Source: Fibrobacter sp.
GTDB taxonomy: Bacteria > Fibrobacterota > Chitinivibrionia > Chitinivibrionales > Chitinispirillaceae
NCBI GenBank assembly: GCA_012515615.1
Contig: JAAYYB010000192.1
Location: 1 to 55,127 of the forward strand
Direction: 5' to 3'
Length of the DNA stretch: 55,127 nt
Shown: in pieces, positions 8,356 to 18,880 of the stretch
How the letters are laid out: every line of letters begins with the position of its first letter
Numbering within the stretch: the first letter of the stretch is position 1
The notes under the pieces: generated by a model
Seen by the model: the letters and a program-made list of their open reading frames with translations, nothing else
The model's database searches: none
What the model was told of the DNA's origin: nothing
Made by a program: the position numbers and the translations under genes

Positions 8356-10797
8356 ATGATGAACGGAATGTTTACAGATCGAGTTAAAAAAGTGATGCAG
8401 ATTGCCCGCGAGGAATCGGTGAGGCTTGGAAATGATTATGTGGGAACCGAGCACCTTCTTCTGGGCCTGATTAAAGAGGGCGACGGTGTTGCGGTTGCTG
8501 TGATGCGCAGTATGGGAGTAGATCTTGATGAGCTTACATCAAGCATCGAGAAAACAATCACCTCTACCGGGGGCATGATGACAATCGGGCAGATGCTTCC
8601 CTTTACCCCCAGGGCCAAAAAGGTGCTTGAGATTGCTGCAAATGAGGCGCGTTCGATGTCTCACAAATATATCGGAACCGAGCATCTTCTGCTTGCTCTG
8701 ATGAAAGACACAGAATCCGCCGCTGCCAACGCGCTTGCTGCGGCGGGGCTTGAGTATGAGCGGGTCAAAGAGGAGATAAACAGAGTACTTCGGGGTGGTG
8801 AAACTGTCGGAGCATCAAAAGAGAAGAGTAAAACTCCTTTTCTGGATCATTTCGGGCGGGATCTGATTTCGCTGGCCAGAGAGGGAAAGTTGGACCCGGT
8901 GATCGGTCGGGAAAAAGAGATTGAGCGTGTTGTTCAAATCCTGAGCCGCCGGAAAAAGAACAACCCTGTTTTAATCGGTGAACCCGGTATAGGGAAAACC
9001 GCCATAGTTGAGGGTCTCGCTCAAAAAATTGTCGAAAAGAATATCCCGCAGGTGCTTGAGAATAAGAGGGTCATAAACCTTGATATGGCGTCAATGGTTG
9101 CGGGAACAAAATACAGGGGGCAGTTTGAGGAACGTCTGAAGGCACTGATGGTTGAACTTCAGAAAAATGAGAATATTATCATTTTTATAGACGAGCTTCA
9201 TACTATTGTAGGGGCCGGTGGATCAGAGGGGAGCCTTGATGCATCGAATATTTTCAAACCCGCTCTTTCCAGGGGTGAAATACAGTGCATAGGCGCGACC
9301 ACTTTAGATGAATACCGAAAATATATCGAAAAAGACGGAGCGCTTGCCAGGCGTTTTCAGACCATTATGGTCGATCCGCCAAATGTCTCTGAAACCATTC
9401 AGATTCTTTCCGGTTTGCGCCACCGCTACGAAGATCACCATAAGGTTACCTATACTGAAAAAGCGATCGACTCTGCTGTAAAACTTTCGGAACGCTACAT
9501 ATCCGATCGTTTCCTTCCGGACAAGGCAATCGATGTCATCGATGAGGCCGGAGCGCGCAAGCGGCTCTCGAGCATGGAAATCCCCACCGAGATCCGTGAT
9601 ATGGAAAAAGAGATCGGTGATGTAGTGAAGGAAAAAGAGCAGGCAGTGGAGCAGCAGGAGTTTGAGCGTGCCGCCAAGCTCCGTGACAAACAGGAAAAGC
9701 TCAAGGGAACGCTGCTGGAGAAAAAAGCATTGTGGCGCAAGTCCAAGGCTGAAGAGCGGCTTCTGGTCGATGAATCCACGATCGCTGAGGTGGTCTCCAC
9801 AATGACCGGAATTCCTTTGTCAAGACTTGCTGAAGAAGAATCAAAGAAAATTCTTCATCTTGAAGATGAGTTGCGCAAGCGTGTTATCGGTCAGGATCCG
9901 GCTCTTGAGGCTATTGCCCGCAGTATCCGCAGGTCGCGTGCCGGACTTCACAATGTAAAGCGTCCGATCGCGTCTTTTATTTTCCTGGGGCCCACCGGTG
10001 TAGGTAAAACCGAGCTGGCAAAAACTCTTGCGCAGTCTCTTTTTGACACCGAAGATGCGCTGGTGAGGATAGATATGTCAGAGTATATGGAGAAATTCGC
10101 CGTTTCCCGTCTGGTTGGCGCGCCTCCGGGATATGTCGGGTATGAGGAGGGCGGTCAGCTTACAGAGAAAATCCGCAAAAAGCCATATTCGGTGATTCTT
10201 CTTGACGAAATCGAGAAGGCTCATCCCGATGTGTTTAATATTCTTCTGCAGATACTCGATGACGGTATTCTTACCGACTCCTACGGCCGTCATGTCAATT
10301 TCAGGAATACAATTATTATCATGACATCCAATGCCGGTACCCGCGATGTCAAGAAGTCAGGAACTGTCGGATTTGGCAAGACCACAACAGATTCTGACTA
10401 TGAGGCTATAAAATCAAAGGTGCTCGATGAGCTCAAGAGGCTCTTTAATCCTGAGTTCCTGAACAGGGTTGATGAAACAATTGTGTTCTATCCGCTTACT
10501 AAAAATGAAATTTCAAAAATAGTCGACATTCAGCTCAGGGATGTGCAGAGTCGTCTTGTCGATAGAAACATAAAGCTTACCGTTTCTCAGGAGGTTAAGA
10601 CTTATGTTGTGGATCAGGGCTTTGATCCGATTCTCGGAGCCAGGCCTCTTCGCAGGGCAATTCAGCGCCTCGTTGAAGACAGGCTGGCTGAAGAGTTCCT
10701 GAATGACAAGTTCCACGATGGTGACACGATACGTCTTGACCTTCAGGACGGGATCATAGTTTTCTCGAAAGTCGACGAAGAGAATGCGACCCCGTAA
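8356..10797 (+). CDS. clpC: ClpC AAA+ unfoldase
   Basis: This 813-residue class I Clp/Hsp100 protein has two N-terminal Clp-N repeats (residues 1-145), where pArg-tagged substrates dock. It has AAA1 with Walker A GEPGIGKT near 209-216 and Walker B IIFIDELHT near 275-282, and a middle UVR-bearing coiled coil (EQQEFERAAKLRD near 431). AAA2 follows with Walker A GPTGVGKT near 545-552. The UVR-type middle domain marks ClpC rather than ClpA or ClpB. It should feed substrates to ClpP in the cytosol. It overlaps the tamB-like gene by 14 bp, so translation of the two is probably coupled. Confidence 0.95.
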   Translation: MMNGMFTDRVKKVMQIAREESVRLGNDYVGTEHLLLGLIKEGDGVAVAVMRSMGVDLDELTSSIEKTITSTGGMMTIGQMLPFTPRAKKVLEIAANEARSMSHKYIGTEHLLLALMKDTESAAANALAAAGLEYERVKEEINRVLRGGETVGASKEKSKTPFLDHFGRDLISLAREGKLDPVIGREKEIERVVQILSRRKKNNPVLIGEPGIGKTAIVEGLAQKIVEKNIPQVLENKRVINLDMASMVAGTKYRGQFEERLKALMVELQKNENIIIFIDELHTIVGAGGSEGSLDASNIFKPALSRGEIQCIGATTLDEYRKYIEKDGALARRFQTIMVDPPNVSETIQILSGLRHRYEDHHKVTYTEKAIDSAVKLSERYISDRFLPDKAIDVIDEAGARKRLSSMEIPTEIRDMEKEIGDVVKEKEQAVEQQEFERAAKLRDKQEKLKGTLLEKKALWRKSKAEERLLVDESTIAEVVSTMTGIPLSRLAEEESKKILHLEDELRKRVIGQDPALEAIARSIRRSRAGLHNVKRPIASFIFLGPTGVGKTELAKTLAQSLFDTEDALVRIDMSEYMEKFAVSRLVGAPPGYVGYEEGGQLTEKIRKKPYSVILLDEIEKAHPDVFNILLQILDDGILTDSYGRHVNFRNTIIIMTSNAGTRDVKKSGTVGFGKTTTDSDYEAIKSKVLDELKRLFNPEFLNRVDETIVFYPLTKNEISKIVDIQLRDVQSRLVDRNIKLTVSQEVKTYVVDQGFDPILGARPLRRAIQRLVEDRLAEEFLNDKFHDGDTIRLDLQDGIIVFSKVDEENATP

Positions 10798-13700
10798 GTG
10801 GGTAATTGCACTAGGGCTGTGTGTTTTTGCTTTCTTTGCTGCCCTGAATCAGGTCTCAAAATACCTGGAAAATCACAGGAATCTTGAGAAACTCCTGATT
10901 CAGGGCATCTCTCCTTTTATAAAGGGATCTTTTGATGTTCAGAAAGTGCGCCTTGGGATCTTCACCGCACATCTTAAAAATGTAGTGTTCCTGCTGCCCG
11001 GACATTCGGCGTCAATAAAGATTCGGGATATTAAAGTCGGTCTCTCGATTTACCGCCTTGTTAAATTCAGAGGTGATTTAAGCCGCTCGATCAACAAAAT
11101 TATTCTTAATGGCCCCCTCATTGATATCTCTTTTTTTCCCTCTTCCTCTGACCCTGATTCTTCTTCCGGGCAGGAGATGCTTTCATTTCCTGATGGCATA
11201 AATCCGGAGGATGTAGCGGTAATTGTTCCCGATGAGCTTCCGGTAAAGCATCTGATAGTGAAAAAAGGGGTGATACGGCTTTATCAGGAAGGTGGTGATA
11301 CAGTCGTTCTGGGTGAGCAACTGAGCGGTACGATGCTGGCTGGTAGCGGGACAGAAACGGCGATAAATTTAAGCGGTAAACTTGGCTCTGTAAAGAATAA
11401 CCTTGCGCTTCAGGGAAGTATTTCCTGGAGAGGAGAGAAGAACCGCCTCTCGGTGCGTCTTAATGGGGCGGCTATCAATAAGCCTGTTTCTTTTCCGGAT
11501 TTTTGTATCACTCAGGGGGCTTTGAGCGGTACTGTGGAGTTTGTATTTCCAAGTAAAATTTCGCTTTCTGAGCTTGAGACAGACGGCTGGATCAGAGTTG
11601 AAAACGGGACCTGCAGATTTACAGAAAAAAACCATCTGCTGCACTCTGTTCAGATGAAGATGTCTATGGCAGGGCGAAAGTGGATGGTTGATACGCTTTC
11701 TTGTCAATATAAGAGGATGAAACTGGATTTAAGGGGACACTGGGATCTTTCAAGGGGGCCCTCGTCTTACTTTGAATACAGCTGTACCGGAATAAACGGG
11801 GATTCTCTTTCGGCGATTCTGATGCCGGAGATGAAAGGTAAATTGACTGGTGAGGGATGGTGTGAGGGGAAGTTTTCTGGTACAAAATTCGCCAACGGTT
11901 TAAAGGTAAATGTTTCAGGGGGCGGATTGAGTGTCTGGGGTTATCCGATAGTCAGTGTCAATGCGGATATGCGGCTTGATTCCATGGGGGTCAGGGTTGA
12001 TTCTGCAGTTATTCTCAGTCCGGGCACTGTGATTTTTGCAGAGGGAAAAATTGAACCGGGCAGAGAGTATGCGGCTTATGATGCAAAAATCAGGGCTGTT
12101 GTTGATTCTATTCCATCACTGCCGGGCTTCAGCGGCAGACTCAGGGCCTCGGGGGTACTCTGCGGGGCAAAAGAAATTACCCGAATGCAGTTCAATGTTT
12201 CCGGTGATGGTATTACTTACAATAATATTGCTATCGGGGATCTTGAATGCAATGTAAAACATAAAAACAATCAGATTGTTATCTCTGCACCGGATTCCGG
12301 TAATGACAGAGGAATGGACTTTTCGGGGGTGATAAACGATCCGTTCGGGAAGTTACCCCGTGCTAAGATTTCAGCAAAGTTGGGGTATGATCAAATAAAT
12401 CGGCTGCTCGAGCGAAAACATGCTATGTACACTCTTCCCGATTCCATCCGGGTTGATATCAATGCTGAAGGATGGGTTGATACATTCAGGGTCAATCTGG
12501 AAGCAGTGCTCAGGGACTCAAGTCTCGACGGGGCGGTTGCAGGGAGTATGGGAAAAGTCGGGGAGTCACCGTTAATGTGGAACCTGAGCGGAAAGAAGCT
12601 GACGTTTAACGGTGTTCCGGTGCCGTTTTACTGTAGTGGTAAATTGTATGAGGACTCTGTAATGGTTGATTCGCTTTCAGCTTTAAATGGAATACGCGGC
12701 AATGGAAAAGTTTCTTTAGGTTCAGATCCGTTTACCTGCGAGGCCCGTGTGGGGTATGATATTCAGATAAGCCGTCTGTTGTCGTTTATGCCCGGGTTGT
12801 CATTGAAGGTTGATAGCGGCCGGCTCAAAGGTTCTTCAAAAATTTCAGGCAGTGTTACCGATCCGGAAATAAGGTCAGAGCTGCATGTAAAGGAGCTTTC
12901 TTCCGGTGCTTTATCCGGGCTGCAGACTGATGCAATCGTATCGCTTTGTTCAGGGCGGCTTACAATCCTTCCTTTTGTTATACGCAAAGATAAGCATATT
13001 GTTGCGGCTTTCGATACGATAAGACATTCCAATGACAGCGTTTCATTTACAGGTGAATTTGATGATATAGATTTGAAGGCATTGTTTGGTGCATTCATTC
13101 CGCGGGATCTTGGTCTTGAGTCGAATATAAGCGGGCAGGTCAGGACATCGGGCAGAGGATTTCCGCTTCTCGTTTATTTCTCCACGCCATCGCTGCGTGT
13201 AAATGATTTCAGTTTCGATTCGCTGACTTTTAAAGGCAGCGTTGTTCCATCGGGGCTGAAAGTAGAAAGAATAAGTGCCAGTGAAGGAAACAGGCTTCAG
13301 CTTTCGGCAGCCGGGTACGTACCATGGTCGGTGCTGGGAAGGGGGGCATCGGAAACAGACACCCTGAGGGCGACTGTTGATCTGCAAGGTGATCTTCTGG
13401 CCAGTATTGAGAAGAATGTCGATTCACCTATAGGCGGACAGGGTAGAGGAAGTGCCAGTATTGAGTTTTACGGGGTTCCCGGAAACTGGGTTTTCACCTC
13501 AGGAAAGGTTTCAATTCCAGAGGGCAATCTTACGCTAAAGCCCTTTGTGCTTGACGAAATTAAAGACTTCTCCTTCAGTATGAATGTGGACAGTCTTTCA
13601 AGGGTGCATACCATGATAAAGGGGAGCATAAGGAGAAGACCGGTAAAGATTTTCTCCAGTCACGATATTCCCCCGGGGTATGAGTCTTTTCAGATCGGTC

Positions 13701-14926
13701 CGCTTGATTTTGGTGTGATGCAGATGGAAACCCCGAAAAACGGAATTCATGTTCATCTGCCCGGTTTTATGGCTCCTGGAGAAATAGGGGACATAGAGTT
13801 TGCCGGGAAGTCTCCGTTTCGGAAGTTTACAATTTCAGGTCCTCTTGACAGGCTGCGCATTACCGGGACATGGATTCTTCGTGACCTCGAGTTTACTTTC
13901 CCGTTTCTTAACACAAATGAGATGCCCTGGGAATTTGATCCTTTTCCTTATGTGACATGGGACATGGATCTTCGTGCAGGCAACCGCAAGGTGATGTATT
14001 TCTGGGATCTGGCGGGCAAAAAAAGAAGGATCATGAGGTTTGTGGAAGGCTATCTTGATCCCGTTTCGGTTGTGAAGGTAAGGGGGCGTGATCTTGATAA
14101 AACATTCAGGCTCTACGGCTTGATTCGCTCTTTCAAGGGTGCGGCATATTACGGAAAGGTGTTTGATAGAAATTTTGATGTAGGGGTGGAGTTTGTTCCT
14201 CAGAAGTTAAAGGACGGACGCAGTTATGACAATATGCCCATTCTCTGGGGATCAGCTGAAGCTTTCAGCGATACGAGCCGTTTTGACAGGATAAAGCTTA
14301 CCTGCCTTGTAAATGATCCGGTAAACGGTGCCGTTTCGGAACGTGGAAGGCTGGTAGAGGGCAAGCAGCTTAATGTTTCGTTTCACCTCTCCTCGGAATT
14401 TGAAGAGCTTCCGGGAGAGTCTGAGCGTGACTTTTACAGAGAGGCCGGCCTCAATTTTACGACTCTGGGGAAGGCCGGGGGGATGGTTTCAAGTTTCGGG
14501 GAGCAGTATTTCCACAGGTACCTTCTCCAGAAATGGGAGAGGCGGCTGGCCAAATCTGTAGGTCTGGATGTCATTAACATTGAATCGTCAATTGCTTCGA
14601 ATTATTTTAATAAGCTTTATAATCGTCAGTTTGACGGGCGTTTGGGCCAGGACGATTATCTTGCCCTTGCAAATGTCGGCATTACTGTCGGCCGCTACTT
14701 TTTCCGCGACTTTCTGTTTTTAAAAGCCCGGGGGGAATTGATTCCGATCGACACAGTATTGAAACCTGAGTATAGCATCGGACTGGAATTTCAGCCAAGC
14801 CGGTATTTGACTATGGATTTTAACTACGGGATACGCAAGGGTGAAGCGGAGATAGAGCACGATCCGAGACTGAATATGCAGCTGATGCTGCCGATAACTC
14901 GGTTGAGAAAGTTAATGAATTTTTAA
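10784..14926 (+). CDS. tamB: TamB-like AsmA-family envelope protein
   Basis: This 1380-residue protein has a single N-terminal membrane anchor (VIALGLCVFAFFAALN, residues about 7-22). A very long, repetitive beta-rich body follows, with recurring patterns such as LSGKL, GSLGSxxF and VSGS. A C-terminal DUF490-like end (FLFLKARGELIPIDT ... SIGLEFQPSRYLTMDFNYGIRKGE) completes it. This is the architecture of TamB and relatives, which bridge the inner and outer membrane as lipid-transfer grooves and work with BamA-type insertases. bamA follows 22 bp downstream, which fits. ATG 10784 overlaps the end of clpC, an unusual coupling of cytosolic proteolysis and envelope genes. Confidence 0.85.
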   Translation: MRPRKWVIALGLCVFAFFAALNQVSKYLENHRNLEKLLIQGISPFIKGSFDVQKVRLGIFTAHLKNVVFLLPGHSASIKIRDIKVGLSIYRLVKFRGDLSRSINKIILNGPLIDISFFPSSSDPDSSSGQEMLSFPDGINPEDVAVIVPDELPVKHLIVKKGVIRLYQEGGDTVVLGEQLSGTMLAGSGTETAINLSGKLGSVKNNLALQGSISWRGEKNRLSVRLNGAAINKPVSFPDFCITQGALSGTVEFVFPSKISLSELETDGWIRVENGTCRFTEKNHLLHSVQMKMSMAGRKWMVDTLSCQYKRMKLDLRGHWDLSRGPSSYFEYSCTGINGDSLSAILMPEMKGKLTGEGWCEGKFSGTKFANGLKVNVSGGGLSVWGYPIVSVNADMRLDSMGVRVDSAVILSPGTVIFAEGKIEPGREYAAYDAKIRAVVDSIPSLPGFSGRLRASGVLCGAKEITRMQFNVSGDGITYNNIAIGDLECNVKHKNNQIVISAPDSGNDRGMDFSGVINDPFGKLPRAKISAKLGYDQINRLLERKHAMYTLPDSIRVDINAEGWVDTFRVNLEAVLRDSSLDGAVAGSMGKVGESPLMWNLSGKKLTFNGVPVPFYCSGKLYEDSVMVDSLSALNGIRGNGKVSLGSDPFTCEARVGYDIQISRLLSFMPGLSLKVDSGRLKGSSKISGSVTDPEIRSELHVKELSSGALSGLQTDAIVSLCSGRLTILPFVIRKDKHIVAAFDTIRHSNDSVSFTGEFDDIDLKALFGAFIPRDLGLESNISGQVRTSGRGFPLLVYFSTPSLRVNDFSFDSLTFKGSVVPSGLKVERISASEGNRLQLSAAGYVPWSVLGRGASETDTLRATVDLQGDLLASIEKNVDSPIGGQGRGSASIEFYGVPGNWVFTSGKVSIPEGNLTLKPFVLDEIKDFSFSMNVDSLSRVHTMIKGSIRRRPVKIFSSHDIPPGYESFQIGPLDFGVMQMETPKNGIHVHLPGFMAPGEIGDIEFAGKSPFRKFTISGPLDRLRITGTWILRDLEFTFPFLNTNEMPWEFDPFPYVTWDMDLRAGNRKVMYFWDLAGKKRRIMRFVEGYLDPVSVVKVRGRDLDKTFRLYGLIRSFKGAAYYGKVFDRNFDVGVEFVPQKLKDGRSYDNMPILWGSAEAFSDTSRFDRIKLTCLVNDPVNGAVSERGRLVEGKQLNVSFHLSSEFEELPGESERDFYREAGLNFTTLGKAGGMVSSFGEQYFHRYLLQKWERRLAKSVGLDVINIESSIASNYFNKLYNRQFDGRLGQDDYLALANVGITVGRYFFRDFLFLKARGELIPIDTVLKPEYSIGLEFQPSRYLTMDFNYGIRKGEAEIEHDPRLNMQLMLPITRLRKLMNF

Positions 14927-14948
14927 CGTGGAGTAATCAGAGGTTATT

Positions 14949-17216
14949 ATGAAATTCAGGTATCAGGCGCTTCTGTTGGCGGGTCTTTTCTGTTATGTGT
15001 TGCCAGAAGCCAAGGTGCTGGACTCTCTTGTGATTGAGGGTCTCAGTGTAAATTCCCCCAATATGGTCAGGAACTCTCTAGAAATAAGAGAGGGAAAAGA
15101 TCTCAGCACCGCCGATATACAGGAATCCATTAAGCGTCTCTACAGCCTGGGGCTGTTCAGTGCTGTAGATTTTTTCATAATTACCGAAAACGATTCAGCC
15201 GTTTCGCTTCGGCTCAAGCTTCAGGAGTTCCCGGTCTGTGAAAATGTGGAATACTCAGGAAACAGGAAGATCAAGGTAAAGGATTTCGAGGAAGCTGTAA
15301 CCATCAAACGGGGGCAGATTGTCTCCGATAATTTCCTTCACGGTATCAAACAGAAGCTCCTTGATCTTTATATCGACAAGGGATATAACCTGGCAGAGGT
15401 AAAACCGGAACTGATAGAGACCAAAATCCCCGGGAATGTGATTGTAAAGTTCAACATCAATGAAGGTGTAAAAGTAAGGGTCAAGAGCGTGGTGTTCAAG
15501 GGGAACAAGGAAGTAAAGACCGCGCGGCTGGAGAGAAAGTTCAAGACAAAAGAGAGCCGGTGGTGGCGTGCCGGAGAGTTTAAGGATGATACGTATAAGG
15601 CTCATCTTGATACTCTGATCATGTTCTATAACGATCTGGGCTATCTGGATGCATCAATTGTAAAGGACAGCGTGTGGCTCTCTGATTCCAGAAAAGATAT
15701 CTTTGTGGAAATTACTGTCGATGAGGGTAAGATGTACTATGTTGGTGATTTCTTCTTCAAGGGCAACCGGATAATGGACTCCGACACCCTGGCATCAAAG
15801 ATATCCCTTAAAAAAGGCAAGCCTTTTGATAAAAGCCGTTTTGAAATGTCGAAATACATGGTGGAAAACACATATCGGGAAGAAGGTTACCTGTGGGTAA
15901 ATGTGAGTGATAAGCGTAATTTCCGCGGTGACACCATAGATGTTGTTTTTGACATAGCAGAAGGCAAATCGGCGATTGTCCGTAAGATAGATGTAAAGGG
16001 CAACAGTAAAACGATGGAGAAGGTGATCAGACGTCAGATCGACCTTCTGCCCGGCAAAAAGTACAAACAGTCACTCATGATGCGCAGCAGACAGAAGATC
16101 TATGCACTGAACTATTTCAGCGATGTCAAGCCTGATCTGATTCCCAACAATGATGGAACAATCGATCTGGTGTTTGAGATTACAGAAAAAGACAATATCG
16201 GTCAGCTGCAGGTTGGTGCGGCTTACCGTGGAGAGAATGATTTTGTGGGCACATTCTCTACATCCATACCGAATTTCCGCGGAGCGGGCCAGGAGCTGAA
16301 GATTAATCTTGAATACGGAAAAGATCACCGCGACATGCGTCTGGGATTTGTTGAGCCCTGGGCCTTTGATATCCCGCTGTCGCTTTCAGGTGAGCTCTTT
16401 TACAGCAGAAATGTGTACAACGACAGAGATACGGCTCAGAGTACCGGTTTTGTGATCGGTGCGGGGCGTTCAAAGCTCAAATGGCCCGATGACCATTTTA
16501 CACTGCATGGATCTTATCAATTAAGTTATGAAAAGACCTATACTGATGCAGATACGATAAAGGATGCCAATCTGGTTGTCCTTGAGCAGGGACTTCTCAG
16601 CAGGGCATCGCTAAAAATTGAAAGATACGATCTTGATGTTCCGCTTTTTCCTACAAACGGCTCAAAACTGACTATTACGCCTCAGATTGCCGGGCTCGGT
16701 GGTGACTTCATGTATTTCAAAGGCACCTTGGGTTATGAGCACTATTTCCCGCTGCCGTTGAAATTTGTTATGGGTTCAAGATCGAAATTCGGCTTGATCA
16801 CCGGTCTTGGGAGTAATGACGTTGAAATCTCGAGGTATGACCTTTTCAGGATTGGTGGAGTTTACGGAGATGGTGATCTGCGCGGTTATGATGATTACGA
16901 GTTTGGCGGATGGTACAACAGTCCGGAAAACGGTCTGTCCATGTTTACTTCCACCCTGGAACTGAGATATCCCGTTCTCGATCAGCAGATCTATCTGGGA
17001 GCTTTTGCGGATGTCGGGAACACCTGGAGCGGTCTCTCTTCGATCAATCTGGGAGATCTTCGCACCGGTGTGGGGTTCGGGCTTAGAATAAATGTTCCCA
17101 TGCTTGGTATAATGGGCTTTGATTTCGCCTGGGGGCTTGATGATCCCAGGGGAAATGTGCTTGATAAAGAACCTAATGGATTCCAATTTCATTTTCTTAT
17201 GAACAGAGGTTTTTAG
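14949..17216 (+). CDS. bamA: BamA outer-membrane protein assembly factor
   Basis: This 755-residue protein has a signal peptide (MKFRYQALLLAGLFCYVLPEA). Tandem POTRA repeats run from about residue 22 to 400, seen as repeated VEYSGNRKIK, VVFKGNKEVK, FFFKGNRIMD and IDVKGNSKTM blocks. A 16-strand Omp85 barrel of about 350 residues follows. The barrel contains FRIGGVYGDGDLRGYDDYEF near 633-652, which includes the family's (V)RGF/Y-type lid-lock loop, and the protein ends in a terminal aromatic (NRGF), the usual OMP signal. BamA inserts beta-barrels into the outer membrane. With the skp/ompH gene next and the tamB-like gene before, this is a core envelope-assembly operon. Confidence 0.95.
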   Translation: MKFRYQALLLAGLFCYVLPEAKVLDSLVIEGLSVNSPNMVRNSLEIREGKDLSTADIQESIKRLYSLGLFSAVDFFIITENDSAVSLRLKLQEFPVCENVEYSGNRKIKVKDFEEAVTIKRGQIVSDNFLHGIKQKLLDLYIDKGYNLAEVKPELIETKIPGNVIVKFNINEGVKVRVKSVVFKGNKEVKTARLERKFKTKESRWWRAGEFKDDTYKAHLDTLIMFYNDLGYLDASIVKDSVWLSDSRKDIFVEITVDEGKMYYVGDFFFKGNRIMDSDTLASKISLKKGKPFDKSRFEMSKYMVENTYREEGYLWVNVSDKRNFRGDTIDVVFDIAEGKSAIVRKIDVKGNSKTMEKVIRRQIDLLPGKKYKQSLMMRSRQKIYALNYFSDVKPDLIPNNDGTIDLVFEITEKDNIGQLQVGAAYRGENDFVGTFSTSIPNFRGAGQELKINLEYGKDHRDMRLGFVEPWAFDIPLSLSGELFYSRNVYNDRDTAQSTGFVIGAGRSKLKWPDDHFTLHGSYQLSYEKTYTDADTIKDANLVVLEQGLLSRASLKIERYDLDVPLFPTNGSKLTITPQIAGLGGDFMYFKGTLGYEHYFPLPLKFVMGSRSKFGLITGLGSNDVEISRYDLFRIGGVYGDGDLRGYDDYEFGGWYNSPENGLSMFTSTLELRYPVLDQQIYLGAFADVGNTWSGLSSINLGDLRTGVGFGLRINVPMLGIMGFDFAWGLDDPRGNVLDKEPNGFQFHFLMNRGF

Positions 17217-17274
17217 AACCGAGGTATTGTACCGGTGCGCTCCGGGTGATGGTTCTGGAACAAAGGAGGATTAT

Positions 17275-17793
17275 ATGCGCAAACTAATGATTGCAGGTGC
17301 AATGGCACTCACTATGGCGGCAACGGCTTCATGGGCCGAGCTAAAAATCGGGTACATCAATTCCGAGCTGATATTTATGGAATATGAGGGAACCAAAGAT
17401 GCCCAGGACAAGTTCAACAAGGAAGTTGCTAAATGGGAACAGGAAGCCTCCAAGAAGCAGAAGGAGATTAAAGATCTTAAAGATCAGCTTGATAAACAGA
17501 GTCTTCTGCTCAGTAATGATCGCAAAAAAGAGATGGAAGATTCTCTGAACCAGAAGATGATATCCTACCAGTCTTTTCTGCAGGAAAAATTTGGTCAGAA
17601 GGGCGAAGCACTGGTTAAAAATGAAGAGCTGACAAAGCCCATCATAGAAAAAATCAACAAAATCATAGAAAAGATAGCCAAAGAGGAAAACTACGATTAT
17701 ATTTTTGATGCCAGAGCTGGCGGAATTGTGTTTGCCAAAAAGATTTACGATCTCAACGACAGAGTTCTGGCTCAGTTGAGTAAGGAAAAGTGA
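17275..17793 (+). CDS. skp: Skp/OmpH periplasmic chaperone
   Basis: This 172-residue protein has a signal peptide ending TASWA. The mature start [18 protein letters not shown] matches the conserved OmpH/Skp N-terminus. A long charged coiled coil follows (about residues 45-110, rich in K, E and Q), and the C-terminus [24 protein letters not shown] packs back onto the body. Skp trimers shield unfolded OMPs in the periplasm and deliver them to BamA, the preceding gene. ATG 17275 is favoured by a perfect AAGGAGGA at 17263-17270; the TTG 48 bases upstream is not supported. Confidence 0.92.
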   Translation: MRKLMIAGAMALTMAATASWAELKIGYINSELIFMEYEGTKDAQDKFNKEVAKWEQEASKKQKEIKDLKDQLDKQSLLLSNDRKKEMEDSLNQKMISYQSFLQEKFGQKGEALVKNEELTKPIIEKINKIIEKIAKEENYDYIFDARAGGIVFAKKIYDLNDRVLAQLSKEK

Positions 17794-17797
17794 TTTT

Positions 17798-18841
17798 GTG
17801 AAACTTTCAAAAATTGCTCAGGTTATTGGTGCTGTTGTCCCGGAGGAAGAGTCTGATTCGGAAGTCACATCTCTGAGATCACCTGAGCAAGCCCTTGAAT
17901 CTGATATAATTTTTCTGTCGAGTCCAAAATTCAAGGACGAGATTGCCAGAAGCCCTGCCAGATATATCATTGTCGGCAAGGAAACAGTTATACCCGGCAA
18001 AATCTGTCTTGAAGTGAGTGATCCTTATGTGGCTTACGCCAGGGTCGCTCAGCTCTTTGAGGACAGATCACCTCTATTCTCTGAAGGCATCTCTGAGAGT
18101 GCAGTAGTTGACCCATCCGCAAAAATTGACCCGTCTGTATCTATAGGTCCCGGTTCTGTGATCGGGGCCTCTGTTGTTATTGGGCCTGGCTGCAGAATCG
18201 CGGCGAGGTGTGTAATTGAGAGGGGCTGCAGAATAGGGGCTGACTGCCGGATAGATTCAGGAGCTGTTATACGGTACGGGAGTGTAGTTGGCGACAGGGT
18301 TGTTATTCAATCAGGGGCAGTAATCGGATCCGATGGCTTTGGAAATGCCCGTGAGGGTACGACTTTTGTGAGGATACCCTGTTTTGGAAATGTGGTAATA
18401 GGGGATGATGCGGATATTGGTGCAAACACCACTATTGACAGGGGCAATTTTGAGCCTACTTTAATCGGTAAAGGTGTAAAGATCGATAATCTGGTTCATA
18501 TCGCTCATAATGTTCAGGTGGGGGATGATTCGGCTATGGCTGCGCAGGTGGGCATATCCGGCAGCACCAGAATCGGCAAAAGAGTGATTATCGGGGGGCA
18601 GGCCGGTTTTGTCGGCCACATTGAAATTGGCGATGACACATTTGTAGGTGCCAAGGCCGGGGTTTCAAAGGGTACTGAGCCCGGGTCAAAGATAACAGGC
18701 TATCCGGCCAGGGATCTTATGGGCATGCGCAGGATAGAGGCAGCGCAGGTATCACTTCCTCAATTGCTTAAAGAAGTAAAGCAGTTGAAAAATGAGATCC
18801 AGGAGTTAAAGAAGTGTAAGTGTTCAGACAATAACCATTAA
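17798..18841 (+). CDS. lpxD: LpxD acyltransferase of lipid A pathway
   Basis: This 347-residue UDP-3-O-acyl-glucosamine N-acyltransferase catalyses the third step of lipid A synthesis. An N-terminal uridine-binding domain (about 1-100) is followed by a left-handed beta-helix of hexapeptide repeats ([17 protein letters not shown] and so on). The catalytic His lies in [10 protein letters not shown] near 233-241. The C-terminal helix [20 protein letters not shown] is typical of LpxD. The start is GTG 17798, only 4 bp after skp. Confidence 0.95.
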   Translation: MKLSKIAQVIGAVVPEEESDSEVTSLRSPEQALESDIIFLSSPKFKDEIARSPARYIIVGKETVIPGKICLEVSDPYVAYARVAQLFEDRSPLFSEGISESAVVDPSAKIDPSVSIGPGSVIGASVVIGPGCRIAARCVIERGCRIGADCRIDSGAVIRYGSVVGDRVVIQSGAVIGSDGFGNAREGTTFVRIPCFGNVVIGDDADIGANTTIDRGNFEPTLIGKGVKIDNLVHIAHNVQVGDDSAMAAQVGISGSTRIGKRVIIGGQAGFVGHIEIGDDTFVGAKAGVSKGTEPGSKITGYPARDLMGMRRIEAAQVSLPQLLKEVKQLKNEIQELKKCKCSDNNH

Positions 18842-18880
18842 TAAAAATATCAGACAGTTAATTTTTTGAAAGGATATTTC

